A stretch of 64,000 nucleotides of DNA from Massilia sp. ST3 (lineage in GTDB: Bacteria > Pseudomonadota > Gammaproteobacteria > Burkholderiales > Burkholderiaceae_D). The stretch covers positions 1-64,000 of the forward strand of contig NZ_JAGPWC010000008.1 of the NCBI RefSeq assembly GCF_018119405.1, given 5' to 3'. This document shows positions 1 to 9,058 of the stretch, one piece after another. A model generated the notes under the pieces. The model did not search any database, was not told the origin of the DNA, and saw only the letters and a list, made by a program, of their open reading frames with translations. Each line of letters opens with the position of its first letter. Within the stretch, counting starts at the first letter, position 1. The position numbers and the translations under genes are program-made.

Positions 1-458
1 GGCATGGCGGGCGGCGGCGCGGGCGCGGCCGGCGGCGTCTGGTCCGCCACCAGGGCAAGGGTCGATTCGACCTGGGTCTCGCCGTACAGCCACAGCCCGG
101 CGCCGGCCAGGCCCGCCACTGCAACGGCGGCGAGCGTCCACCCGAATGCCTTGCGGCCCCAGCGCTCCATCCACGGGACTGGTTCGTCGGGCAACTGGAT
201 CGACAGGTCCGGCTGCTGACTTGCAAAAGAGAAAAGATCTGGCGGCGGCTCGGACGACGGAACCGTCAGGTCCGGCGGCGGCGCCGGCGGCAGCGGCGGC
301 CGGGCGGGCTGCTCGACAGGCGGGCGGCGGCCGCGCCATACCTGCGGACGCGCGGCGCTACCGGGCGCGGGCCGCGTAGGCGGCGGCGCACTGCTGCGCG
401 ATCTGGGTGGCAAGGCCGGCTGGGCGTCGCCGATATCTTCCAACAACTGGTTCTTCAT
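1..458 (-). CDS. Proline-rich single-pass membrane protein (N-terminal part, runs off window)
   Basis: An open frame starts at an ATG (complement of 456-458) and runs out of the window at base 1, giving about 152 residues. The first 85 residues are a low-complexity proline/arginine-rich stretch, probably cytoplasmic. Near residues 110-128 lies one hydrophobic helix (TLAAVAVAGLAGAGLWLYG) just after a basic/aromatic segment (WMERWGRKAF), so the rest should face the periplasm, where another Ala/Pro-rich linker begins. No domain is recognisable in the visible part. Coding is supported by high third-position GC and by an uninterrupted frame reaching the edge. The start has no strong Shine-Dalgarno (SD). 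Function unknown. Confidence 0.55.
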   Translation of the reverse strand, partial: MKNQLLEDIGDAQPALPPRSRSSAPPPTRPAPGSAARPQVWRGRRPPVEQPARPPLPPAPPPDLTVPSSEPPPDLFSFASQQPDLSIQLPDEPVPWMERWGRKAFGWTLAAVAVAGLAGAGLWLYGETQVESTLALVADQTPPAAPAPPPAM

Positions 459-529
459 CTACCAACATCCGCATGCGAACATGCCGATTGTAGCCAAACC
501 CGGAAAATGCCCGCGCCGCGCTGGCCCGC

Positions 530-1132
530 TCAGGCCTTGGCCGGCTTCCAGGTGATGACGCGGTAGACGTACCAGGCCAGCAGCAGGACCAGGATGCCTT
601 TCGACACCGGGTCGACATAGTCGGCCACGCGCTCGTACTGGCTCTCGAGCAGGAAACCGGCGCTTGTCAGGATCGCCGTCCAGATGAGCGAACCGATGGT
701 CGAGTACAGCAGGAACTGCCCCATCGGCATGCAGGCCAGCCCGGCCGGCACCGAGATCAGGGTGCGGATCGCCGGGATCAGGCGGCCGAACAGCACCACC
801 TTGCGGCCGTGGCGCTCGAAGGCCTCCAGTGCATGGTCGATCTCGCCGTGGGTCACCGTCATCCAGCGGGCATGCTTATCGGCAAACTTTTCCAGGCGCT
901 CCTTGCCGTAGATCCTGGCCGCGTAATACCAGGGCAAGGCACCCGCGATCGATCCCGCAGTCCCCGCGATCAGCACGCCGGCCACGTGGAGGTCGCCGCG
1001 GGCGGCGACGAAGCCGGCGAAGGGCATGATCAGCTCGGAAGGGATGGGCGGGAACACGTTCTCCAGCGCCATCAGGGCGAAGACGCCGAGATAGCCGCTG
1101 GATTCGAGGAATTTGGTGATGAAATCGAACAT
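530..1132 (-). CDS. DedA family inner-membrane protein
   Basis: A 200-residue protein of the DedA/SNARE-associated family, inner-membrane proteins implicated in polyprenyl- or phospholipid carrier flipping and envelope homeostasis. The family hallmarks are visible: an N-terminal re-entrant segment with ENVFPPIPSE and the later FGRLIPAIRTLISVPAG motif with its conserved arginines. Several hydrophobic helices follow and the C-terminus is basic. The ATG at 1132 is chosen over longer upstream starts because AGGAG lies nine bases before it and the family begins close to this point. It lies 98 nt downstream of the AraC-type gene on the same strand, so cotranscription is possible. The exact substrate cannot be told. 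Confidence 0.88.
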   Translation of the reverse strand: MFDFITKFLESSGYLGVFALMALENVFPPIPSELIMPFAGFVAARGDLHVAGVLIAGTAGSIAGALPWYYAARIYGKERLEKFADKHARWMTVTHGEIDHALEAFERHGRKVVLFGRLIPAIRTLISVPAGLACMPMGQFLLYSTIGSLIWTAILTSAGFLLESQYERVADYVDPVSKGILVLLLAWYVYRVITWKPAKA

Positions 1133-1230
1133 CGGGTGGCACTCCTGGTTTGGATGGCAGCCGCTACCATACCAAAAATGCACGCATGCGACCGTTCGCC
1201 ATGCCCCGCCCACCTCCCTGGGCCGCTTCT

Positions 1231-1662
1231 CTAGGCGGCTTCGAGCGCCCACCCCTGGCGCCGGCGCCAGGCCTGCGGCGCGACGCCGATCACCTCGTGG
1301 AAGGTGCGGGTGAAGTGCGACTGGTCGCAGAAGCCGTGGTGGTGGGCGATCACGGTCAGCGGTTCGCTCGAGACCAGCATCGCCTCGCAGGCCGCCGCCA
1401 GGCGGCGCCGGATGACGTAGACACGGGGCGGCACGCCCACGCTGTGCTTGAAGGCGCGCGTGAAATGGCTGACGCTCAGGCCGAGCAGCGCGGCCAGGGT
1501 GCCGGTGCGCAGGGTGGCGCCGAGGTTGGCGTCGATGTGGGCGGTGACCCGCCGCACCTGCCAGTCGGACAGGCCGCCCGCGGGCTGGCGCGGCAAGCGC
1601 AGGCCGATCGGGCGCGTCGGCGCGAAGGGGGTGGAGGACGGGGTCGACGGGGCAAGCTGCAC
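1231..1662 (-). CDS. Short AraC family transcriptional regulator
   Basis: A 143-residue protein that is almost entirely the AraC/XylS DNA-binding domain: two helix-turn-helix units, the first around LAALLGLSVSHFTRAFK, the second around IAHHHGFCDQSHFTRTF, ending in the family signature for the last helix. The usual N-terminal ligand-binding domain is missing, as in MarA/SoxS-sized members, so activity is probably set by expression level or a very short leader. The start is a GTG at 1662 supported by GGAG six bases upstream. It precedes the dedA-like gene. Target genes unknown. Confidence 0.85.
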   Translation of the reverse strand: MQLAPSTPSSTPFAPTRPIGLRLPRQPAGGLSDWQVRRVTAHIDANLGATLRTGTLAALLGLSVSHFTRAFKHSVGVPPRVYVIRRRLAAACEAMLVSSEPLTVIAHHHGFCDQSHFTRTFHEVIGVAPQAWRRRQGWALEAA

Positions 1663-1753
1663 GGGTATCTCCGGTGTGTCTGAACGGCGCGTTCAAGACA
1701 CAATGTTGATGCCCGGGGGCTTTCGTGAACAGACAAGATCGGGGCAGCCCCAT

Positions 1754-1771
1754 CCCCCACGAAAGTGGGGG
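1754..1771. other. GNRA-loop hairpin in the gap between the AraC and NarL genes
   Basis: A perfect 7-bp stem (CCCCCAC / GTGGGGG) closed by a GAAA tetraloop sits in the 136-nt gap after the response-regulator gene. There is no T-tract on either side, so it is not a classic intrinsic terminator; it may be an RNA 3'-end stabiliser or a Rho-associated structure. Confidence 0.35.
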
Positions 1772-1798
1772 TTCGCGCTCTTCCTCTTGGGTCGCGCC

Positions 1799-2431
1799 TC
1801 AGATCTCGATGAAGCCGCGCTCGATGCCGATCGTTACCGCATGGGTGCGGTTGTTCGCGCCCAGCTTGTCCATGATGCTGCGCATGTGGCCCTTGACCGT
1901 GTCTTCCGACAGGCCCAGTCCTGCGCCGATCTGCTTGTTGGCGTGGCCGCGCGCGATCAGCTCCAGCACCTGCAGTTCGCGCACCGTCAGCGCTTCCTGG
2001 CCCAGGTGCTCGGCCAGCTCGGCCGCGATCTGGGGCGGAAAATACCGGTGGCCGGCCGCCAGCTGGCGCACCGCGTCCGTCAACTCCTTGCGCAGCGCGC
2101 TTTTCAGCAGGTAGCCCTGGGCCCCGGCCTTGATCGCCTGCATGGCGCGGGCGTCGCCGCGGAAGGTGGTGAGGATCGCCAGGCAGGCCTGGGGCGACTC
2201 GGCGCGGATCGCCTGGATGGTTTCCATGCCGTTGAGCCGGGGCATCTGCAGGTCGACCAGGGTCACGTCCGGCCGCAGGCTCCGGTGCAGGATCACCGCC
2301 TCCTGGCCGTCGGCCGCCTCGCCGACCACTTCCATGTCGGCCTGGCTGCCGATCACGGCGGCGATCCCTTCGCGCATCAAGGGGTGGTCGTCGGCGACCA
2401 GTACGCGGATCGGTTTGTCGTTCATCTTCAC
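1799..2431 (-). CDS. NarL/FixJ family response regulator (orphan)
   Basis: A 210-residue two-component response regulator. Residues 8-125 form a receiver domain with the acidic pair (ADDHP), the phospho-acceptor Asp in LVDLQMPRLNG, and the conserved Thr and Lys (LTTF, LLKSA). Residues about 145-205 are a LuxR-type helix-turn-helix (LTVRELQVLELIARGHANKQIG). The GTG start directly follows the TAA stop of the TMEM175-like gene with GGAAGC upstream; an ATG two codons later is the alternative. It is the last gene of a coupled run beginning with the amidohydrolase. No histidine kinase is adjacent, so its sensor must lie elsewhere. Confidence 0.92.
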   Translation of the reverse strand: MKMNDKPIRVLVADDHPLMREGIAAVIGSQADMEVVGEAADGQEAVILHRSLRPDVTLVDLQMPRLNGMETIQAIRAESPQACLAILTTFRGDARAMQAIKAGAQGYLLKSALRKELTDAVRQLAAGHRYFPPQIAAELAEHLGQEALTVRELQVLELIARGHANKQIGAGLGLSEDTVKGHMRSIMDKLGANNRTHAVTIGIERGFIEI

Positions 2432-2994
<563 letters not shown>

Positions 2995-2998
<4 letters not shown>

Positions 2999-3675
2999 GG
3001 AGCGCTTGGTTCGGGTAGCCACAGATGCAGGCATAGTAACGCAACCGGCACCGCCAGCGCCACGAAGCCCACCGCCAGGTAGGCGAAGGCCGCCATGGCG
3101 CAGCCCAGGGCGAAGGCCGCCACCGGCCAGAAGAACTTGCCGCAGCGCGCACGGGTGGCGGCGTCGCCCGCGCCGCGCAGCCAGTCGACGCCGTCGATCA
3201 CCAGCTGGGTGACGTTCCCGGTCATCATCGAGGTCGGCGCCAGGTGGGTGAGCAGCAGCTTGCTGGCCGCGCTGTGCGCGCCCATCGCCAGGGTGCCCAG
3301 CAGGCCGGCCGCCATCGCCAGGGGGCCGGCGCTGTTCCCGACCGGCTCGGCCAGCATGCCGCAGGCCATGAAGCCCAGCAGCAGCACCAGCTGCAGCGCA
3401 TAGGTCGGCTTGACCGCCGACACGCCGCGCCGCTCGCAGCCTGCCACCAGCAGGCGCGCCGCCGCCACGCCCAGGATGAAGGCCGGGAAGGCCAGCAGCT
3501 TGAGCAAGGAAGGCGTCTGCGCCGGCTCGGCCAGCGAGACCGCGATCAGGACGAAGTTGCCGGTCACGTGGGCGGTGAACAGGCCGAACAGGGCGATGAA
3601 GCCGAGGGTGTCGACATAGCCCGCCAGCAGGCCCATGCTCACGCCCTGCAGGCGCTGGAAGGAGGCGGCCCGCAT
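2995..3675 (-). CDS. DUF1275 (YoaK-like) membrane protein
   Basis: A 226-residue polytopic membrane protein of the DUF1275/YoaK family. Visible landmarks are GYVDTLGFIALFGLFTAHVTGN near the N-terminus and a repeat of the same theme later (SMMTGNVTQLVIDG), typical of the family's two-fold internal similarity. Function is not established for the family. The ATG at 3675 lies one base after the stop of the amidohydrolase gene (TGA-C-ATG), and its own stop overlaps the next start as ATGA, so translation is probably coupled on both sides. Confidence 0.87.
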
Positions 3676-3676
3676 G

Positions 3677-5560
3677 TCAGAACGCGAAGCAGCTGCAGCC
3701 CAGCGCGCCCCAGAAGCCGCCGAAGTCCGACACCGGCATATTCGAGCGCCGCGCCCGGTCGTGCTCGTGGGCGTGCACGCCGCAGGCGCCGCGGCATTGG
3801 TGGGCCAGGCTGGCGACGGCAGGCTGGGGCGCCGGTTTGCGGTAATGACCAGGCACCTTCTGCACCGGCGACCATTCCGGCAGCACCGGCAGCGGCGGCG
3901 GCCCGAGCGCCGTGAATTCGGCCGCACCGTACACGATCTTGCCGCCCACCACGGTCAGCACCGATTCGATCGACTTGATCTCCTCCTCGTCCACGCTGAA
4001 GAAGTCTGCCGAGAGCACGGCCAGGTCGGCCAGCATGCCTTCCTGGATCTTGCCTTTCTTGCCCTGTTCGTTCGAGAACCAGGCGCTGCCCGTGGTCCAG
4101 AGTTCGAGCGCGACGCTGCGCGGCAGGTGGCCGGCGCTGCCGTACAGGGGCAGCCCGCCCACGGTGCGTCCGGACACCAGCCAGTACAGCGCGGTCCAGG
4201 GGTTGTAGCTGGCCACGCGGGTGGCGTCGGTGCCGGCGCCCACCGGGACGCCGGTTTCCAGCATGCGTTTGACCGGCGGGGTGGCGCGCGCGGCCTCGGC
4301 GCCGTAGCGGTCCACGAAGTATTCGCCCTGGAAGGCCATGCGGTGCTGGATCGCGATGCCGCCGCCGAGCGCCTTCACGCGGTCGATGTTGCGCGGCGTG
4401 ATGGTCTCGCAATGGTCGAACATCCAGTACAGGCCGTCGAAGGGAATGTCGCGGTCGACCTTCTCGAACACGTCCAGCATGCGCGAGATCGATTCGTCAT
4501 AAGTGGCGTGCAGGCGGAAGGGCCAGCGGTTGGCGACCAGGTGGCGCACCACCTTTTCCAGTTCGTCCTCCATGCCGGCGGCCAGGTCGGGACGCGGCTC
4601 GAGGAAGTCCTCGAAGTCGGCGGCCGAGAACACCAGCATCTCGCCGGCGCCGTTGTGGCGGTAGAAGTCGCTGCCCTGCCCCGGCGTGACCATGCCGGTC
4701 CAGCGCTGGAAGTCTTCCAGCTCCTTGCCCTTGTTCTGGGTGAACAGGTTGTAGGCGATGCGGATGGTGAGCTGGTTGGCGCTCTCCAGCTCCTCGATGA
4801 CGGCATAGTCCTCGGGATAGTTCTGGAAGCCGCCGCCGGCGTCGATCGCGCTGGTCAGGCCCAGGCGGTTCAGCTCGCGCATGAACTGGCGGGTCGAGTT
4901 CACCTGCAGCTCGCGCGGCAGGGTCGGGCCCTTGGCCAGGGTGGCGTACAGGATCATCGCGTTGGGACGGGCGATCAGCATGCCGGTGGGGTTGCCAGCG
5001 GCATCAACCTGGATCTCGCCGCCCGGCGGATTCGGGGTGTCCCTGGTGTAGCCCACCGCACGCAGGGCCGCGCGGTTGAGCAGCGCGCGGTCGTACAGGT
5101 GCAGGATGAAGACCGGGGTATCCGGCGCGGCGGCGTTGATTTCGTCCAGGGTCGGCATGCGGCGTTCGGCGAACTGGAATTCGTTCCAGCCGCCCACCAC
5201 GCGCACCCACTGGGGATGCGGGGTGCGCGCAGCCTGGTCCTTCAGCATGCGCAGCGCATCGGCCAGCGACGGCACGCCTTCCCAGCGCAGCTCCAGGTTG
5301 TAGTTCAGGCCGCCGCGGATCAGGTGCAGGTGCGAGTCGTTCAGGCCCGGGATCACGGTGCGGCCGTTCAGGTCGATGACCTGGCTGCCTTCGCTGCGGT
5401 GGCGCATGACGTCGTCGGTATCGCCCACGGCCAGGAAACGGCCGTCGCGGATCGCGACCGCGCTGGCCTGGGGCTGGCTCTTGTCCACCGTGTGGAAGCA
5501 ACCGTTGAAGAGGATGAGCGCGGGCGAGGTGTCCTGGCCCTGGGTCGGCTGTGTTGGCAT
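3677..5560 (-). CDS. Amidohydrolase family protein (Amidohydrolase_3/YtcJ-like) with Cys/His-rich tail
   Basis: A 627-residue metal-dependent hydrolase. The N-terminal beta-sandwich leads to the metal motif DSHLHL near residue 76; further family features include the large YtcJ-type insert, GTDATRV late in the barrel and the C-terminal LADLAVLS segment. Substrates of this subfamily are varied amides and cyclic imides and cannot be predicted here. Beyond the usual end (about residue 545) there is an unusual tail with closely spaced Cys and His (HQCRGACGVHAHEH, GCSC). AGGAG lies nine bases before the ATG. It heads a coupled run with DUF1275, TMEM175 and a regulator, and follows the isochorismatase gene by 102 nt. 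Confidence 0.85.
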   Translation of the reverse strand: MPTQPTQGQDTSPALILFNGCFHTVDKSQPQASAVAIRDGRFLAVGDTDDVMRHRSEGSQVIDLNGRTVIPGLNDSHLHLIRGGLNYNLELRWEGVPSLADALRMLKDQAARTPHPQWVRVVGGWNEFQFAERRMPTLDEINAAAPDTPVFILHLYDRALLNRAALRAVGYTRDTPNPPGGEIQVDAAGNPTGMLIARPNAMILYATLAKGPTLPRELQVNSTRQFMRELNRLGLTSAIDAGGGFQNYPEDYAVIEELESANQLTIRIAYNLFTQNKGKELEDFQRWTGMVTPGQGSDFYRHNGAGEMLVFSAADFEDFLEPRPDLAAGMEDELEKVVRHLVANRWPFRLHATYDESISRMLDVFEKVDRDIPFDGLYWMFDHCETITPRNIDRVKALGGGIAIQHRMAFQGEYFVDRYGAEAARATPPVKRMLETGVPVGAGTDATRVASYNPWTALYWLVSGRTVGGLPLYGSAGHLPRSVALELWTTGSAWFSNEQGKKGKIQEGMLADLAVLSADFFSVDEEEIKSIESVLTVVGGKIVYGAAEFTALGPPPLPVLPEWSPVQKVPGHYRKPAPQPAVASLAHQCRGACGVHAHEHDRARRSNMPVSDFGGFWGALGCSCFAF

Positions 5561-5619
5561 GATCTTGTACTCCTGGAGGCGCCGGACGCCATGGGCTGGC
5601 GCCGGCGGGTTGATGCGTG

Positions 5620-5646
5620 CCGGCCCGCGCGCCTGGCGCGGGCCGG
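5620..5646. other. Intercistronic hairpin between isochorismatase and amidohydrolase genes
   Basis: An 11-bp perfect stem (CCGGCCCGCGC / GCGCGGGCCGG) with a 5-nt loop lies in the 102-nt gap. No T-tract follows on the minus strand, so it may stabilise the upstream message or partly attenuate rather than end transcription. Confidence 0.4.
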
Positions 5647-5662
5647 GTTCAGGCTGCGGCGC

Positions 5663-6355
5663 TCAGCGCACCGGTGCGGGGACCGGAGCCAGTACTTCGT
5701 TCCGGCCCTGGTTGCGGGCCGCGGCCTTGTGCACCATGGTGTAGGCGTAGTCCACGCCCATGCCGTAGGCGCCCGAGTGCTCGGTGACGATCTTCATCAC
5801 GGCCTCGTAGGTGTCGCGGTGCGCCCAGTCGCGCTGCCATTCGAGCAGCACCTGCTGCCAGGTCACCGGCACGGCGCCGGCCTGCACCATGCGCTGCATG
5901 GCGAAGTCGTGCGCATCCTTCGAGGTGCCGCCCGAGGCGTCGGCCACCATGTAGATTTCGTAGTCGCCTTCCAGCATGGCGCACAGGGCGAAGGTGGTGT
6001 TGCAGACTTCGGTCCACAGGCCGGCCACGATCACCTTCTTGCGGCCGTTCTCCTTCAGTGCGTCGCGGACCTTCTGGTCGTCCCAGGAATTCATCGAGCT
6101 GCGTTCCAGGATTTTATGATCCGGGAACACGTCCAGGATCTCCGGATAGGTCTTGCCCGAGAACGAATCGGTTTCGACCGTGGTGATCACGGTCGGGATG
6201 TTGAAGGCCTTGGCCGCCTTGGCCAGGCCGACCACGTTGTTCTTCAGGGTCTGGCGGTCGATCGACTGCACGCCGAAGGCCATCTGCGGCTGGTGGTCGA
6301 TGATGATCAGCTGCGAGTTCTGCGGGGTCAGGACTTCGAGTTTTGGATTGCTCAT
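5663..6355 (-). CDS. Isochorismatase-family (YcaC-like) cysteine hydrolase
   Basis: A 230-residue cysteine hydrolase of the isochorismatase superfamily. The triad positions are readable: Asp in LIIIDHQ, the Lys in GRKKVIVAG and the nucleophilic Cys in GLWTEVCNTTFA. The QPQMAFGV segment and KTYPEI are YcaC-like; YcaC proteins are octameric hydrolases of unknown physiological substrate. The start at 6355 is backed by AAGGAGAG six bases upstream. It follows the XapX gene and precedes the amidohydrolase, suggesting an amide or carbamate breakdown unit under the divergent LysR gene (inference). Confidence 0.87.
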   Translation of the reverse strand: MSNPKLEVLTPQNSQLIIIDHQPQMAFGVQSIDRQTLKNNVVGLAKAAKAFNIPTVITTVETDSFSGKTYPEILDVFPDHKILERSSMNSWDDQKVRDALKENGRKKVIVAGLWTEVCNTTFALCAMLEGDYEIYMVADASGGTSKDAHDFAMQRMVQAGAVPVTWQQVLLEWQRDWAHRDTYEAVMKIVTEHSGAYGMGVDYAYTMVHKAAARNQGRNEVLAPVPAPVR

Positions 6356-6416
6356 GATGTCTCTCCTTCTGGTCAAGTAAGGGCCGGGGCGTGACCGCGG
6401 CCGTGGGAAATAGGGT

Positions 6417-6668
6417 TCAGCTATGCTGCTGCGGCTCGTCGGCCTTCGGCGTAACACCGGTGATCTTCGGCTGGCATTCCTGGGCGAACCAGGCTGCGCT
6501 CAGCGGCGCGCCCTCGATCAGGCGCTTGGCCACCGGCACCACCTGCTCGCCGATCAGCATGCCCAGCAGGCCGACCAGGGCAATGGCGGGCGGCGCCGGC
6601 GAGCGCACGTTGAGAAAACCGTACAGGAGGCCGGCGAGGATGCCGGCGCCTAATGAAATCAGGTACAT
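6417..6668 (-). CDS. XapX domain (DUF1427) small membrane protein
   Basis: An 83-residue protein with two hydrophobic helices separated by a short loop (MYLISLGAGILAGLLYG, then APPAIALVGLLGMLIGEQ), matching the XapX/DUF1427 pattern. Members are often found beside purine or amide catabolism genes but their job is unknown. The start at 6668 has AAGGAG seven bases upstream; longer frames run into the promoter region. It is the first gene of the minus-strand unit divergent from the LysR gene. Confidence 0.8.
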   Translation of the reverse strand: MYLISLGAGILAGLLYGFLNVRSPAPPAIALVGLLGMLIGEQVVPVAKRLIEGAPLSAAWFAQECQPKITGVTPKADEPQQHS

Positions 6669-6688
6669 CGTCCGCTCCTTTGCTTGTC

Positions 6689-6707
6689 GGCGCCGCAGGC
6701 CGGCGCC
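6689..6707. promoter_or_regulatory. Inverted repeat in the XapX/LysR divergent region
   Basis: GGCGCCG-N5-CGGCGCC, a perfect 7-bp inverted repeat, sits in the 120-nt region between the divergent XapX and LysR starts, the usual place for a LysR operator. It is much more GC-rich than the usual T-N11-A LysR box, so it may instead be a stem in the leader. Confidence 0.35.
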
Positions 6708-6788
6708 ACCTGTTACCAGTATCGTCACCCGGACGTCCCGGCGCTAGAATCAGATTGCTCTTTTCGCCGGCCGGCCAAAGCCGCTACC

Positions 6789-7757
6789 ATGTCGGGACCG
6801 CCACCACAGGACAGCCCCTTGCTCAAGCTCAGCCTCGACGCCCTCCAGATCATCGAAACCATTGCCCGCAAGGGCTCCTTCGCCAGCGCGGCCAAGGAAC
6901 TGTTCCGCGTGCCCTCGACCATTTCCTACACCGTGTCCAAGCTCGAGGACGACCTGGGCGTGCGCCTGTTCGACCGCTTCGGCCCCAAGGTGGCCCTGAC
7001 GCCGGCCGGCCGCGAACTGCTCAAGGAAGGCCGCTACCTGCTCAAGGCGGCGGGCGACCTCGAATCCCGCGTGCGGCGCGTGGCCTCGGGCTGGGAAACC
7101 GAGATCGCGCTGGGCATGGACTCGATGCTCTCGGCCGCCGGCCTGGAGCCCGACATCGCCGCCTTCTACGGGGTGGCCGACCAGACCCGGCTGCGCATCG
7201 TGCGCGAGTCCCTGTCGGGCACCTGGGACGCCCTGCTCGACCGCCGCGTCGACCTGCTGGTCGGCGCCGCCGGCGAAGGCCCTTCCGGCGGCGGCTACAC
7301 CCTCGAACCGATCGGCAGCAGCCGCTTCGTGTTCGCCGTCGCGCCCTGCCACCCGCTGGCCTCGGCCGACGGTCCGCTCGACAAGGCCGACCTGCTGCCG
7401 CACCGCGCGGTCTCGGTGTCGGACTCGGCGCGCCTGCTGGGCGCACGCACCGTCGGCCTGCTGTTCGGCCAGGACACCCTGGCCGTGCCCGACATGATCA
7501 CCAAGTACGAATTCCAGGTGCGCGGCCTCGGCTTCGGCTTCCTGCCCGAGGCCTGGGCCCGGCCCGCCATCGGCAAAGGACTGCTGGTCGAGAAACAGGT
7601 GGTCGAACCCAAGGCCGAGGAAACCTTCTACCTGGCCTGGCGCAGCGGCGAGGACGGCGCCGCGCTCAGGTGGTGGATCGACCGGGTGCGCAGCAGCTCG
7701 CCCTTCGCCCGCATGATCGCCGAACCCTGCGGGGCCACGCTCACCGGGCTGGGCTGA
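6789..7757 (+). CDS. LysR family transcriptional regulator
   Basis: A 322-residue LysR-type regulator. The N-terminal winged helix is clear (ALQIIETIARKGSFASAAKELFRVPSTISY, residues about 17-46, quoted here in its parts as ALQIIETIARKGS and FASAAKELFRVPSTIS), followed by the substrate-binding domain with an effector cleft. The ATG at 6789 fits the family start. It is transcribed away from the XapX-isochorismatase-amidohydrolase unit, the classic arrangement for a LysR protein controlling the divergent genes. Its stop lies 10 nt from the convergent OsmC stop. Confidence 0.9.
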   Translation: MSGPPPQDSPLLKLSLDALQIIETIARKGSFASAAKELFRVPSTISYTVSKLEDDLGVRLFDRFGPKVALTPAGRELLKEGRYLLKAAGDLESRVRRVASGWETEIALGMDSMLSAAGLEPDIAAFYGVADQTRLRIVRESLSGTWDALLDRRVDLLVGAAGEGPSGGGYTLEPIGSSRFVFAVAPCHPLASADGPLDKADLLPHRAVSVSDSARLLGARTVGLLFGQDTLAVPDMITKYEFQVRGLGFGFLPEAWARPAIGKGLLVEKQVVEPKAEETFYLAWRSGEDGAALRWWIDRVRSSSPFARMIAEPCGATLTGLG

Positions 7758-7767
7758 GCGGCACATC

Positions 7768-8151
7768 TCACACCGCCTCGGTCTCGATGCGGATCACGCC
7801 CGACAAGGTCTTGTGCACCGGGCATTTGTTGGCGATGTCGGTCAGGCGCTGCTTGTCTTCGTCGCCCAGGGCGCCCACGTACTCGATGTGGCGCTTGAAC
7901 AGGTAGGCGCCGTCCTGCTGGCCGTGGTCGATGCGCACCCGGATGTCGTCGAGCGCCATGCCTTTGCGCGCCGCGTACAGCTTGACGGTGAGCGCGGTGC
8001 AGGCGGCCAGCGCGGCGGCCAGGATGTCGTGCGGTTCCGGGCCGCTGTCTTCCCCCCCGAGCGCCTCGGGGATGTCGGTCAGCAGCTGGTGCCTCCCGAT
8101 CTGGATCACGTGCTGCATCTTTCCCTTACCGCGTGCGGCTGTCACTTGCAT
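7768..8151 (-). CDS. OsmC/Ohr family protein
   Basis: A 127-residue OsmC-like protein, a family that detoxifies organic hydroperoxides through two reactive cysteines. Both are present: Cys in ACTALTVKLYAARK and Cys in NKCPVHKTL. It resembles the YhfA/OsmC-like branch rather than Ohr. The start at 8151 has GGGAG seven bases upstream. It lies 59 nt downstream of the pirin gene on the same strand, and both fit an oxidative or electrophile stress role. Confidence 0.87.
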   Translation of the reverse strand: MQVTAARGKGKMQHVIQIGRHQLLTDIPEALGGEDSGPEPHDILAAALAACTALTVKLYAARKGMALDDIRVRIDHGQQDGAYLFKRHIEYVGALGDEDKQRLTDIANKCPVHKTLSGVIRIETEAV

Positions 8152-8210
8152 GGCTTGCTCCCTGTTCTGTTGCTGAGGTGAAGGCCGCCCCGTCGGGGGC
8201 GGCACGTGGC

Positions 8211-8912
8211 TTACTGCGGCAGGTCGAACACCAGCACTTCGGCGGCTTCGGCCTGCTCCAGGGTGACCAGGTCTTCCGCGGTCACTTTCAGGGCGTCGCC
8301 GCCATTGAGCGCCACGCCGTTGGCGGTGACGCTGCCGCGCACCACATGGACGTAGGCCTGGCGTCCCGCGGCCAGCTGGTGGCTGACCGCATCGGCGCCG
8401 TTCAGGATGGTGGCGTAGATCGATGCGTCCTGGCGCATCGAGACCGAGCCTTCGCGGCCGTCGGCCGATGCGATCAGGCGCAGGCGGCCGGTCTTCGACG
8501 CCGTATCGAAATGCTTCTCTTCGTAGCCGGGCGCTTCGCCGACCGTATTCGGCTCGATCCAGATCTGCAGGAAATGCACCCCTTCGGTTTTCGAGTGGTT
8601 GTACTCGCTGTGCACCACCCCGCTGCCCGCGCTCATGCGCTGGACGTCGCCGTAGCGCAGCACCGACCCGTTGCCCATGCTGTCCTTGTGCTCCAGGGCG
8701 CCATCCAGCACATAGGAGATGATCTCCATGTTGCGGTGGCCATGGGAATCGAAGCCGCGGCCGGGCTGCACGTGGTCTTCATTGATCACCCGCAGCGGGC
8801 CGAAACCCATGTGCTTTGGGTCGTGGTAGTGACCGAAAGAGAAGGTGTGACGGGATTTCAGCCAGCCGAAGCTTGCGGCGCCGCGATCGTTGCTTTTACG
8901 TACGTCCAACAT
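8211..8912 (-). CDS. Pirin family protein (YhhW-like)
   Basis: A 233-residue bicupin of the pirin family. The metal site of the N-terminal cupin is visible as FDSHGHRNMEIISYVLDG with a further His in LEHKD, and the segment RMSAGSGVVHSEYN is typical of pirins, some of which (YhhW) have quercetin 2,3-dioxygenase activity. The start at 8912 has AAGGAG upstream. It precedes the OsmC gene, and the LysR gene further upstream on the same strand ends 146 nt away. Substrate unknown. Confidence 0.9.
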   Translation of the reverse strand: MLDVRKSNDRGAASFGWLKSRHTFSFGHYHDPKHMGFGPLRVINEDHVQPGRGFDSHGHRNMEIISYVLDGALEHKDSMGNGSVLRYGDVQRMSAGSGVVHSEYNHSKTEGVHFLQIWIEPNTVGEAPGYEEKHFDTASKTGRLRLIASADGREGSVSMRQDASIYATILNGADAVSHQLAAGRQAYVHVVRGSVTANGVALNGGDALKVTAEDLVTLEQAEAAEVLVFDLPQ

Positions 8913-9058
8913 GGTGTGCTCCTTTCGTGATTGGGAATCATCAAACGCTTCGACGGTAGGCACTGTGTTTTACTGCGCTTCGCCGCGTCGTGTTCGATGC
9001 GATGGAGTCATTATGCGCGTCCGCCACCAGGATAAAAAACGGATAATTTGCCGCCCTA

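Noticed and set aside
3635-6394. A 919-residue plus-strand frame opposite the amidohydrolase and isochorismatase genes
   Set aside because: Low-complexity His/Val/Gly-rich translation typical of antisense frames; the minus-strand genes carry clear catalytic motifs.
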